Shown: one piece after another, positions 22,669 to 33,770 of the stretch
Position numbering within the stretch: position 1 is the first letter of the stretch
How the letters are laid out: each line of letters starts with the position of its first letter
Assembly: GCA_030737875.1 (NCBI GenBank)
Contig: CM060909.1
Coordinates: 393,957,065-394,021,064 of the forward strand
Direction: 5' to 3'
Source of the DNA: Allium sativum
Taxonomy: Eukaryota > Streptophyta > Magnoliopsida > Asparagales > Amaryllidaceae
DNA: 64,000 nt
Translations under genes and position numbers: made by a program
The notes under the pieces: generated by a model
What the model was told of the DNA's origin: nothing
Databases searched by the model: none
Seen by the model: only the letters and a program-made list of their open reading frames with translations

Positions 22669-24363
22669 AGTCACAGATTAAAACTAAGTGGAGTTTTATT
22701 GAATCTTTAATTAGATTGAAATAATCGAAATGGAGTATCACCAGTTTTGCTCCAGGCGATAGTTAAATCTTTAATTAGATTTGAACGTGAAATGGTAATT
22801 GAATTTACCGATAACACCTTGGTGTTAGATATGAAGTATTACCAATTTTACTTCATGGGATAAATAGGTTGGGATTGGGAAATTAAAACCAATGATTACT
22901 TCGGTAAGGTTCGTTAATCTCGACTAGTTGAATCGAAATTCAAAAGAAGAATAAATTCAAGAAATTTATCTTGGATAAAATTAATGGGAACATTTCCCTA
23001 TGAATGTGAAATTTAGAAACTAACTGTCGGTTGGCCAAGCAGAATGGTTTTCTGGATATTGATCTGATGTTGGTTTCGGCCTTCGGGGTTAATATTTGGG
23101 AAGTTATTCTCTTGATTAATTTACGGTTAGCGACTAATGAATTGGAATGAGGCGTATGTTGTGTTTGTGTAACACTTATTTAAATATACGCGAGTTATTC
23201 GGAAAGACCGGGTTAATCCCATTCTGAATAACTGATACAACGATAAGTCGAAGATGAAGACGATGGTCGAAGACCGGAGGTCTTCACGTCGTTTGGGTAA
23301 TTACTGATGATCTTGATTGGGCTGTACACCCAAGAAGATGGAAACAGTTAGTGATCGTCCAGACGTACTTGGAGATCGATGGATATGCGGGGTACTAGGT
23401 GCCTCCGGTTTCGTTCAGACCCAGAACGGACTTGTAAATGGACTGTGTGTCTGACATCGGATTTCATTCTGTGTGACTGATATCGGTTGCATAGGATGGT
23501 TTGCCTGTGTGGCATGCTAAGAGGCAAATGATCAAGGCTTCTGTTGAAAAGCAAAGTCTTGTGGTGATGATCAAAGCACGGCCTTTGTGGCGTAGCTTTG
23601 TGTAACGTTTACCTCGCGTGTTTCGCACCCGGTATGAACCAAAAACGGGAGACGGACCTCAGGGAGGACTTGCGTTTCTTTCTAGCTAGAAGTGGCGTCA
23701 GTGGTTTTACACGCCCTGACGAGTTTGACTTATGTGGTTGTTGCGGTTGCGAGGCGCCTCGGTTATATCGGTTTCGGCCGAATGCATTCTGGTCGGCTGA
23801 CGGACCAGACTTACACCCCATAGGGTGGGGAGACGTATTGTTCAGGCATAATAATCCACTCCGTGTGGACCGGCCCTGACGATCCAAGGGGCAGTTGCGG
23901 CTGTTCCTGAGGCTCGGGCTAGACAGTCTCGAATCGGTTGAGGACTATCTTTTGCCTCGGTTCATAGATGGAAACCCAATTTCCAAATGCGTGACATTTG
24001 CGGTTTTATTTGTAAACCTATATATGGCGACATGATATATGGTACCCATGCCGCCTATGATTGATACTTATGATTTGAAGTTGTTTTATACACTATGCAC
24101 TTATAATAGTATCAAATGATTTGTTTTAAACGTATCAAGCATTCTTTGGCTGTTATAAGGGAAAACCCTATCCCCTGGCTTGCGTTGCATTGTGTGATAG
24201 GACCTGGGTCTTGTAACAGCTTCATTTTTCTTTATTTAGCATTGCGCTGTTTGTTTTATGCACTGGTATTCTTGGGAGGAAACCCGTTCCGTGTTATACG
24301 GCGTGGTCCCTTGATTTACCGAACTTTGAAAATAAAGATTAATAACTGTTTTAGTTCTCACAC

Positions 24364-24433
24364 CAGTCACATGACTGACCTGGAGTTTATTGTTTTAACC
24401 TAAACTCTGGGTGCCCCTATTTTGACACGGGCA
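24364..24433 (+). promoter_or_regulatory. Conserved hairpin triad near the LTR 3' end (N2)
   Basis: Three consecutive inverted repeats: CAGTCA-CA-TGACTG (24364-24377), GAGTTTA...TAAACTC (24383-24407) and TGCCC...GGGCA (24412-24433). The same block occurs 380-430 bp before the LTR end in N1, N3 and the solo LTR. Loop sequences vary while the arms are mostly kept. Possible roles are an RNA structure in R/U5 (3'-end processing, packaging) or a protein site. None is proven. Confidence 0.65.
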
Positions 24434-24749
24434 GCTAGTAGTTTTGGTTTTTGCAGATTTATATTCACAGGATCCTGGTTTACAGCTGGAACGATATCCG
24501 GAAAGCTTTGTATCCGTATATCTTCTTCTAGTTGTGTATATTATTATTTTTCCGCTGCTATTTATTTAAATGTAATTTAAATCTCTGATATTTCTGTGTA
24601 ATATTTATTCATTTATACTCTGTATATTCTTGTATTCTGATGCACTGTTGTAATATATAGTGAAATGTTCTTCTATATGCGTTCTGTTGTGGTTTGTTCT
24701 CGAACTATCCGACGCTTTCTTTTACGGGGAAGTTGCGGGTTTTCACAGT

Positions 24750-24761
24750 TGGTATCAGAGC
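24750..24761 (+). other. N2 primer binding site
   Basis: TGGTATCAGAGC, initiator-Met tRNA type, two bases after the 5' LTR end. Confidence 0.92.
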
Positions 24762-25088
24762 TTTGGTTTACAAAGCTCAGAGAACAAGGCACATTAGAAC
24801 CGTACGAAAGAATTCATCAGATAATTGGATTAGTAATATCCAATGGGATGACTCGTTAGAGATAGGATCAGTAGTATCCTAGAACGAGTGTGAGGAGTAT
24901 ATTTTTCAAATGAAAACATTCTTTGTTTTGAAAATTTAAATCAATTATTCGTATTTGAATATTTGTTTATTTTGAATATGGACAATCGAGTATATATAGA
25001 TTTCGCGTATACGCGTCATGAACGTATAGTCGAAGTTTTAATATACTAGATAGATATAGAATCACATTCTAGACACCCGGGGATAATT

Positions 25089-25112
25089 CTGATGATGTGG
25101 CCACATCATCAG
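25089..25112 (+). promoter_or_regulatory. 24-bp perfect palindrome in N2 interior
   Basis: CTGATGATGTGG is followed directly by its reverse complement. It lies about 330 nt after the PBS. N3 has a same-length counterpart at 40923-40946 and N1 a 25-nt counterpart at 49047-49071. As RNA it is fully self-complementary and could form a hairpin or an intermolecular duplex. It is a candidate dimerisation or packaging element (inference). Confidence 0.6.
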
Positions 25113-25772
25113 TATTTATATTCGTGTTTCGAAGGTGTGATATCTATATATTTCCATTAGACTGGTGTGAGAACCAAAACTTATATAATTAGAACACATT
25201 GTTGTGAATTGGCATCAAAACATGATTTTTTGTATATGTATCAAAATTATCAATTTGAAACGTTAAAGTCACTAATTGATTGATGTTTGTGTTGTTTGTT
25301 TAATTGTTTGATAATTTTGAACCATTATGCCTAATTTGATCAAATATTGAATTGTATTGAAATTTGGTCGCATTTGCTTGCATATACTTGTACTTACATT
25401 GAACAGGTCATAGCAAGGAGGCTAGAGCAGAGAATAAAATTTGTTTGCCCGACAAATAGGTACATGTTTACTACATAATTTCCTGTTCTGTTTGGGTGAT
25501 GATGATTTTGTGAGCCGATTGGCTAGCCGCTTGGCTTTTTCTTTTTCTTTTTGAGATCTGAAGGACCGGGGAAGCTATTTGAAATTCCCCGATGCTCCCG
25601 GTGCAGGGGAGGTTATGGCGAAATTTTTCGAAAATTTAGGGTGTTAGCCAAAATTTTGAAATTTTGAAAATTCTCAGAAACTAAAGAGTTGGAGAATGGA
25701 AGCCAGATCGAGCGTAGAGTTGAATAGTCAAACCACTTTCGACTTTGTTCCTTTTCGGGGACGAAAAGTTTT

Positions 25773-25784
25773 AAGTGGGGGAGA
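25773..25784 (+). other. N2 polypurine tract
   Basis: AAGTGGGGGAGA lies directly before the 3' LTR start at 25786. It primes plus-strand DNA synthesis. Confidence 0.9.
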
Positions 25785-25785
25785 T

Positions 25786-28700
25786 TGTAACAACCTGGAA
25801 AATCTGGGCCAGTTTAAAAATTTTATTTTGGCAATTATGGCGAATTTTGATTATTTAAAATAGATTATTTTAAATAATATCGACGAGAAATTTATTTTGA
25901 ATATAATTAGAACGTATATATTTATACGCGTCGTCGTTAGAATATAAATAATTATATATAATTATAAATAGAATCGAATATGGCGCGGTAGTTCGATAAT
26001 TCGATTTCAAACTTCAATTGAGTGTACCGGGTGCAAAACAATCCGGATTTTAGTGAAACCAAAAATAATGGAATCTAATAGTGAATATCTTTCCAACGAA
26101 TCCGAAAAATCAAGATTTCATATCGGGAATCAAAAGATATGTCCAGTTGAAAATTCTGAATAGTCGCTATGGAATTCAGGCCCTTAAAAATGGACATTTT
26201 GCAAACGACCTCGGATTTCGACGAAACCAGTTTTGTTGGGTCCGTGATGTCGAGTTATTGCTAGATTACAAATTTCATAATTTTTCGAATCCATATGTGA
26301 GCGTGGCAAAGGAAAACGCGTTTGACCAGTTTCAGTTGATTTTAATCGACTGGAAATTGGCCATTTTTCAAACGGTCTCAGAATTCGACGAAATTAGTTT
26401 TGTTAGGACCGTATCGTCAATACGAAGCTAGAAAATATTTTTATGGAATTTATAGAGTTAGTATGTGACCCCGGCAATTTGAAATGTACGTTTAAAATTC
26501 AATATAATGATTTAAATGTAAATGCAACGGAAACTGATCGAAACGGTCGATTCAGCTTGCGGTACATATCCCATTGTGTTCGGAATGGGGGTGAAACGCT
26601 ATGGGCGACAGGCGGTGGGCCTCGTTTCGAGGTCGTATGGAAAAGTCAACTTAAGGTTGAATTAAATAATTAAATAAAAAAATAAAAAAAACCCTTTCCC
26701 CTTATCTCTGGCCCCCCCCGTTCATTCCTCAGAATCAAAAAAAAAAAAAAAGAGAGAACCTGCGGATCTCGTTCGCCCTCCCCTTGGAGGCGTCGCCGCC
26801 GCCAGCACTGGCGTGGGCCACCGCGCCGCCCTGCTTCTCCCTCTCCCCCTCTGTTCGACCTTCCTTTCCAGCAGCACCCCGTCTCCCCTTTCTCTCTCTC
26901 CTCCACCGCGAAGAGCAGCAGACGCCGATCCCCCCCTTCCGCCGTTCAACCTCCGCTGCCACCCCATCGCGCAGCCTGACCCCGCCTCCTCCAGTTCTCC
27001 TCGCGACACCCCCCCCCCTCGACGTGAAGAACCGCAGCCACCCCCCCTCCATCGATTTATACAGTAAGTTTTATGATTTTTATTTGCTTATTAAACTGTT
27101 TTTTTATATTATGTTAAAAACTAATTTTTATGATTTTTAAAAACTGATTTTTATGATTTTTATAAACTGATTTTTATGATTTTTAAAAACTGATTTTTAT
27201 GATTTTAAAACTGGTTTTATTTTTAGATTTTAAATTAGAGAAAGATTTAAACTTTAAAATTAGAAAGATTTAAAACTTTTAAATTAGAAAAGGTTAAAAC
27301 TTTAAAAATAGTAAAGGCGGAATCTTTATTATGTGGAAGAAAGAAAAATAGGATTTTTATATTTTTAAAGTATTAAAAATATAATCTTTATAGGATTGAG
27401 AATATAAAAATATCATCTTTGTATATGTAGCGAAATAAAAATCTGTTTTTTATTTTATATACGTTGCGATAAAGTGGTGATTTTTATAAAGATGAAATCT
27501 ATATTTTTGAAAAGGCGAAATCTTTATATAGAGAATAGCGAAGTAAAAATTCGATTTTTATATATTGAATAGCGAAGTAAAAATACGATTTTTATATATT
27601 GAATAGCGAAGTAAAAATACGATTTTTATATATTGAATAGCGAAGTAAAAATACGATTTTTATATATTGAATAGCGAAGTAAAAATACGATTTTTATATA
27701 TTGAATAGCGAAGTAAAAATTCGATTTTTATATATTGAATAGCGAAGTAAAAATTCGATTTTTATATATTGAATAGCGAAGTAAAAATTCGATTTTTATA
27801 TATTGAATAGCGAAGTAAAAATGTGATTTTTACGTATGTAGTGAAAGCAGCAACGAAGGTGACAAAAAGGCGAAACGACGAAGACTTCTGCCAATGAAGA
27901 GCCGTGGAGCTAGGATAGCTATCTGTGAGAATTTCTCACCTTTCTATTTCTTTTCTAGTTATATATTTATCTAGGATGCAGACGGTGCTTAGTAGCACCC
28001 GACACAATCGTCCACAGACCATGGACTTGTTTGTTTGACTGTTTGGTGATTGATTGCGATATTGGTTTGAATGTGGTTTGTGGTGTGAAAAATCGAATCG
28101 ATAAATTGGTTAGGATTAGACGTGCGCCGTTATAAGGCGAAGGAGTAAGGCTAGGTTAGACCCTTACTCCAAATTTTGTGGTTTGCATAACGAAAGTGAA
28201 TTTGATTGATGTGTGAATGGCGTGGGCCTTCACTAGACCGGGGATAAGGCTAGGCCTTGTCCCGTTTCTAGTATCGTGCCGTTATGCCGCCGAAATTTTC
28301 TAAAATAAGTTAGAAAAATAAAAATAGCATTTTATTTAAAGAATGAACTGAATAGAAATTCATATGTTAAAATAAAATGTGTTATCGTTAAAAATATAAT
28401 TTTTAACGTGAATGTGAATAAATAAATATTCATTTACAAACCAGACGGTTTGTTTATGTACACCTATTTGAATGACGTTGATTGGGTTGATAAATTTTAC
28501 ACATCGCCTAACTGCACAAATAAAATATGTGTTTGATTGTTTGAAACCCCACACGGGTGTTAGGATGAAATTTGAAGTTCACTCATCCTGATTGATTAAA
28601 TATGTCGATCGATTGATTGACAGGCTGTTATAAGCGTTAGATATCTATATTTGATGCTTATACAGTGTAGTGCACTTTGGTTGATGGTTGATTATTTTTC

Positions 28701-31700
28701 AATGCTATTATATGTGTGTAATGTATGAAAATCCATATAATTAACATTATATGGTGATTGATTGGGCCTCATTCCAATTTGAAAAATAAAGAATATTATA
28801 CAATAAACGTTCATGTGTTGACAGTACTCATTCATTGAGATTGGTCATGTGTTGAACGAAATATTTTAAGAATAAAATTTACATCTTTATCAATATAAAA
28901 TAAACGTTCATGTGTTGACAGTACTCATTCATTGAGATTGGTCATGTGTTGAACGAAATATTTTGATAATAACAACTATTTTGAAAAAGAAATATTTGAA
29001 AGAGAATATTTGAAAATAGAAATTTATGAAGCCGTGTTGAGTAGATTGACGCCATTTTGACGTGAACGATATTCATATCGATTTTAAAAACGATTTCGAT
29101 ATGAATTGAATATATAACGATTTCAAAATGAATTGAATTGAAAACGATTTCGAAATGAATTGAAGTGAAAACGATTTCGAAAGGAATTGAAAATGAATTC
29201 AAATTGAATTGAAATTTGAATTGAAATTTGAATTGAATAGAAATGAATTTTAAAACGAATTTATAAAGAAGAATTCAATTTCGATTTGAATTGAAATGGA
29301 AGTTGAAATTGCTTTTGAAACGATTTTAAAACTATTTATATAATTCGTTTTAAATAGAAATCGACGAAGTATATATTATATATATAATATAATGGCCTGA
29401 ATAGAACGCGTCGCGCCGCGGCAGTTCGTGAATTTCGACCATTTATTTCAAACGGACATTGCGGGAGATCCGACCGTCGGATTCTCCTAAAACCGGAACC
29501 GTTGGGTTCGTATCGAAATGAGCTTTCTAACGAATATTAGAAATTTGAAATCTAACGGTTGGATTTGGAGATACGTCCAAATCAAATTCGAAAAAGGTCG
29601 CTATAAGTGCAGTTCGATGGCCATTGTTGGAAATCGACTGTACGGGCCTTGATAAAATTATTAAAAATAGTAATAATTTGTGTAAAATCATAAGAAATGA
29701 TTTGTGAAGAATTGGGATGAAAAACTCCCTATTTGAAAAGATAAAAATAGATTTTTATCGAAATGAACTAGTTTTGAACTAGAATTAAAATTCTATTTAT
29801 TTTTAAATAAATAAATTGAATTCGGAAAGGGTTTTAAAAATAACCAAAATTTCCAATGATTGCATTGGAATGGATTTGAATCGAAATTGTCTTCGGAATA
29901 TTTCGATGTTGAAATTCGTGATTATACAGGTGTTGTTATGGAAATTTGAAAGATATATATATTTATATCGTTATTTCCAATACGACATTTGTTAATCGTA
30001 GAATTTGATATTGAATATAAGCCGGGATATTTTCTATTCAGAGCCTTGTATTTAATGTCAAATGTGATTTGGGTTTGTCGTGAATGGTGTCTTCACTAAC
30101 ACTGTTCTTGAACCCAGTTGAGAAAAGATTAAATCTTTTTATTTAGATTTAATGAAGTGTACCAATTAAATAATATTTAATTGGAATTGAATCGATATTG
30201 ATTTTTGGGTTTATCGTGGACAGTGTTTTAAATAACACTCGTTCTTTAACCCGATCATTGATGAAATGTGATTTTGGGTTGTCGTGAACGGTATCTTCAA
30301 TAATACAGTTCTTAGACCTAAAGGAGTTAAGAAAATCAGAAACTAACTGGAGATTAGTTAAGTGGAATAGTTTCCGAGGTATTGATCTGATGTTGGTTTC
30401 GGCCTTCGGGATTCATACTTAGGGAATTGCTCACTTGCTAATTTACAATTAGGGACTGATTGAAATGTGATGTGATTTTGGGTTTATCGTGAACCGTGTT
30501 TTAAATGACACTGATTCTTTAACCCAGTCACAGATTAAAACTAAGTGGAGTTTTATTGAATCTTTAATTAGATTGAAATAATCGAAATGGAGTATCACCA
30601 GTTTTGCTCCAGGCGATAGTTAAATCTTTAATTAGATTTGAACGTGAAATGGTAATTGAATTTACCGATAACACCTTGGTGTTAGATATGAAGTATTACC
30701 AGTTTTACTTCATGGGATAAATAGGTTGGGATTGGGAAATTAAAACCAATGATTACTTCGGTAAGGTTCGTTAATCTCGACTAGTTGAATCGAAATTCAA
30801 AAGAAGAATAAATTCAAGAAATTTATCTTGGATAAAATTAATGGGAACATTTCCCTATGAATGTGAAATTTAGAAACTAACTGTCGGTTGGCCAAGCAGA
30901 ATGGTTTTCTGGATATTGATCTGATGTTGGTTTCGGCCTTCGGGGTTAATATTTGGGAAGTTATTCTCTTGATTAATTTACGGTTAGCGACTAATGAATT
31001 GGAATGAGGCGTATGTTGTGTTTGTGTAACACTTATTTAAATATACGCGAGTTATTCGGAAAGACCGGGTTAATCCCATTCTGAATAACTGATACGACGA
31101 TAAGTCGAAGATGAAGACGATGGTCGAAGACCGGAGGTCTTCACGTCGTTTGGGTAATTACTGATGATCTTGATTGGGCTGTACACCCAAGAAGATGGAA
31201 ACAGTTAGTGATCGTCCAGACGTACTTGGAGATCGATGGATATGCGGGGTACTAGGTGCCTCCGGTTTCGTTCAGACCCAGAACGGACTTGTAAATGGAC
31301 TGTGTGTCTGACATCGGATTTCATTCTGTGTGACTGATATCGGTTGCATAGGATGGTTTGCCTGTGTGGCATGCTAAGAGGCAAATGATCAAGGCTTCTG
31401 TTGAAAAGCAAAGTCTTGTGGTGATGATCAAAGCACGGCCTTTGTGGCGTAGCTTTGTGTAACGTTTACCTCGCGTGTTTCGCACCCGGTATGAACCAAA
31501 AACGGGAGACGGACCTCAGGGAGGACTTGCGTTTCTTTCTAGCTAGAAGTGGCGTCAGTGGTTTTACACGCCCTGACGAGTTTGACTTATGTGGTTGTTG
31601 CGGTTGCGAGGCGCCTCGGTTATATCGGTTTCGGCCGAATGCATTCTGGTCGGCTGACGGACCAGACTTACACCCCATAGGGTGGGGAGACGTATTGTTC

Positions 31701-32604
31701 AGGCATAATAATCCACTCCGTGTGGACCGGCCCTGACGATCCAAGGGGCAGTTGCGGCTGTTCCTGAGGCTCGGGCTAGACAGTCTCGAATCGGTTGAGG
31801 ACTATCTTTTGCCTCGGTTCATAGATGGAAACCCAATTTCCAAATACGTGACATTTGCGGTTTTATTTGTAAACCTATATATGGCGACATGATATATGGT
31901 ACCCATGCCGCCTATGATTGATACTTATGATTTGAAGTTGTTTTATACACTATGCACTTATAATAGTATCAAATGATTTGTTTTAAACGTATCAAGCATT
32001 CTTTGGCTGTTATAAGGGAAAACCCTATCCCCCGGCTTGCGTTGCATTGTGTGATAGGACCTGGGTCTTATAACAGCTTCATTTTTCTTTATTTAGCATT
32101 GCGCTGTTTGTTTTATGCACTGGTATTCTTGGGAGGAAACCCGTTCCGTGTTATACGGCGTGGTCCCTTGATTTACCGAACTTTGAAAATAAAGATTAAT
32201 AACTGTTTTAGTTCTCACACCAGTCACATGACTGACCTGGAGTTTATTGTTTTAACCTAAACTTTGGGTGCCCCTATTTTGACACGGGCAGCTAGTAGTT
32301 TTGGTTTTTGCAGATTTATATTCACAGGATCCTGGTTTACAGCTGGAACGATATCCGGAAAGCTTTGTATCCGTATATCTTCTTCTAGTTGTGTATATTA
32401 TTATTTTTCCGCTGCTATTTATTTAAATGTAATTTAAATCTCTGATATTTCTGTGTAATATTTATTCATTTATACTCTGTATATTCTTGTATTCTGATGC
32501 ACTGTTGTAATATATAGTGAAATGTTCTTCTATATGCGTTCTGTTGTGGTTTGTTCTCGAACTATCCGACGCTTTCCTTTACGGGGAAGTTGCGGGTTTT
32601 CACA
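25786..32604 (+). repeat. N2 3' LTR
   Basis: Collinear and nearly identical to 17899-24747. It carries the same 34-bp array (27533-27838, nine units), the same leader with shorter C and A runs, the same hairpins and the same end. The hairpin triad is near 32221-32290. Confidence 0.95.
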
Positions 32605-32609
32605 ATAAA

Positions 32610-33770
32610 CTTTGTCTATTCTGAAGTTAAAACGTTGTTTAGTTAAGGTCTGAGAGGTAATTATACCCCAACTTGATTGACTTCCTTCTTAACTAAGGAA
32701 TGGCTAAGGTTTGATAGTAAAGGATGGTTAAGTGAATTTAGTTAATGAGTGAAATGGTTTGAGTTGGCATGGCAAGTTTGATTTAAACATCAGTTTAAAT
32801 CCAGTGAAGGAGTTCTGGAAATGTTTTCCAAAGAATCAGAAATGTTTTCTGATAATAGAAAGTAAGAATTTAGAATATATGGAAACAGGGGATAAGTAAA
32901 TTACTGAACTAAAGAGATAAATGTTAAATGATGATTGATCGATAAAATTTCCATCTGGAAATAATATCATTGTTTGCACACGTGTTTTTCTTTGATAGTT
33001 AAATCACAGACTATCAAAGTTTTGACCATTTTTTCGTCGTCAATACGGAGAGACCGGTTGGATTCTTATCCAAAGAACCAATCCGTATGGGTGTTAGCGT
33101 TTCGAATCAAATAGATCGAAGACAAATTGAAGATGGAGCAAAGTGCAAGGGCCATTGTATAAGTCCTACGTAGAGATTGCCTAAGATGGGTGTACGGAAT
33201 AGTGCCTTCGGTTTGTCCAGTCCCAGGACAACTTGAATGGACGAATGTTTGAAAGAGTATATCTGGTAGATAACATAAGTTGATCGTTTCCAACGTATTT
33301 ACGTTGGTGGCGGAGGAATTCGTTTCTCTTAGCTTATACCCATGGTATTTTTGGGGAAATCAATTTGTGATTTAACGGGTATTATTATGTGGCATTCAAA
33401 GTAAATGAAGACGTGATCTGTATAGAAATACGTTATAACCTCAAGCCTCATCAACTGTGAAATAACAGAAATCGGGCAAGCAGAATGGCTAAGTGGTTCG
33501 CAACCAAGTAGTGTATATTGTCACTATCTAGAGAATATTCATATTTGTTACTTCATTCAATTCTGTATCTCCCGGGAATGGTTATGTTGGTTTACCAACT
33601 GTAAGGCGACAACATATTTGATACACTCAAGCGAAATGAGTGGTCTGTCATGTGTGGAAAAATTGCAAGATGTTCTTGTTGAACTACAGTGTATCACTTC
33701 TAGAGTACACTGATCAGAAGGTGGATCCATACCTTGTCATAGTTGGAATCCATTCCCCAAATAAGAGCCC
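32610..33770 (+). repeat. N1 left LTR, part 2
   Basis: Resumes the N1 LTR after N2 and matches about 54303-55465 in the right LTR. GCGGT at 33771-33775 is the N3 target site. Open frames here are not preserved in the sister LTR. Confidence 0.9.

Larger units (their letters stand above)
17899..24747 (+). repeat. N2 5' LTR
   Basis: In order it holds a module of about 450 bp beginning near 18070 (GGCGCGGTAGTTCG), a conserved CCTCG-TTT-CGAGG hairpin near 18733, a GC-rich leader, 23-bp and 34-bp arrays and a 96-bp duplication (20937-21104). Next come a second diverged copy of the first module (21540-21790), four GGGTT...AACCC hairpins, a moderately GC-rich segment (23200-23960) and a hairpin triad near the 3' end. 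Open frames of 116, 93 and 95 codons occur, but I judge them fortuitous. Confidence 0.9.
24748..25785 (+). other. N2 internal region, non-coding
   Basis: Only 1038 bp, with no open frame resembling gag, protease, RT, RNase H or integrase. It holds the PBS, a palindrome (25089-25112) and a block shared with N1 (TTTGCCCGACAAATAGGTAC, about 25440; N1 has a close copy near 49643). A GCGAAATTTTTCGAAAATTTA stretch near 25618 also has a close counterpart in N1 at 49800. The end, TTTTCGGGGACGAAAAGTTT then PPT, is typical of plant chromoviruses. Confidence 0.9.
17899..32604 (+). mobile_element. N2: non-coding giant-LTR retrotransposon, TSD ATAAA
   Basis: Two direct LTRs of 6849 bp (17899-24747) and 6819 bp (25786-32604) flank 1038 bp. 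Each LTR starts TGTAACAACC and ends GCGGGTTTTCACA. ATAAA flanks the element (17894-17898 and 32605-32609), and the N1 LTR resumes immediately afterwards, which proves an insertion. The LTRs are nearly identical: I see about five differences in the first 880 bp, and others cluster in homopolymers. It is therefore the youngest element here. There is no gag or pol in the interior. A long-LTR, tiny-interior element must be mobilised in trans. Confidence 0.95.

Noticed and set aside
24116..24403. 95-codon frame near the N2 LTR end, with relatives in N3
   Set aside because: Frameshifted in one N3 LTR (41658-41912) and in the solo LTR. It overlaps the hairpin triad. Conservation is better explained by the nucleic-acid structure.
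17899..32604. Two near-identical blocks of about 7.9 kb that could be a tandem duplication or assembly error
   Set aside because: The blocks are LTR plus interior. PBS, PPT, TG/CA ends, a 5-bp TSD and precise resumption of the N1 LTR all show a single retrotransposon.
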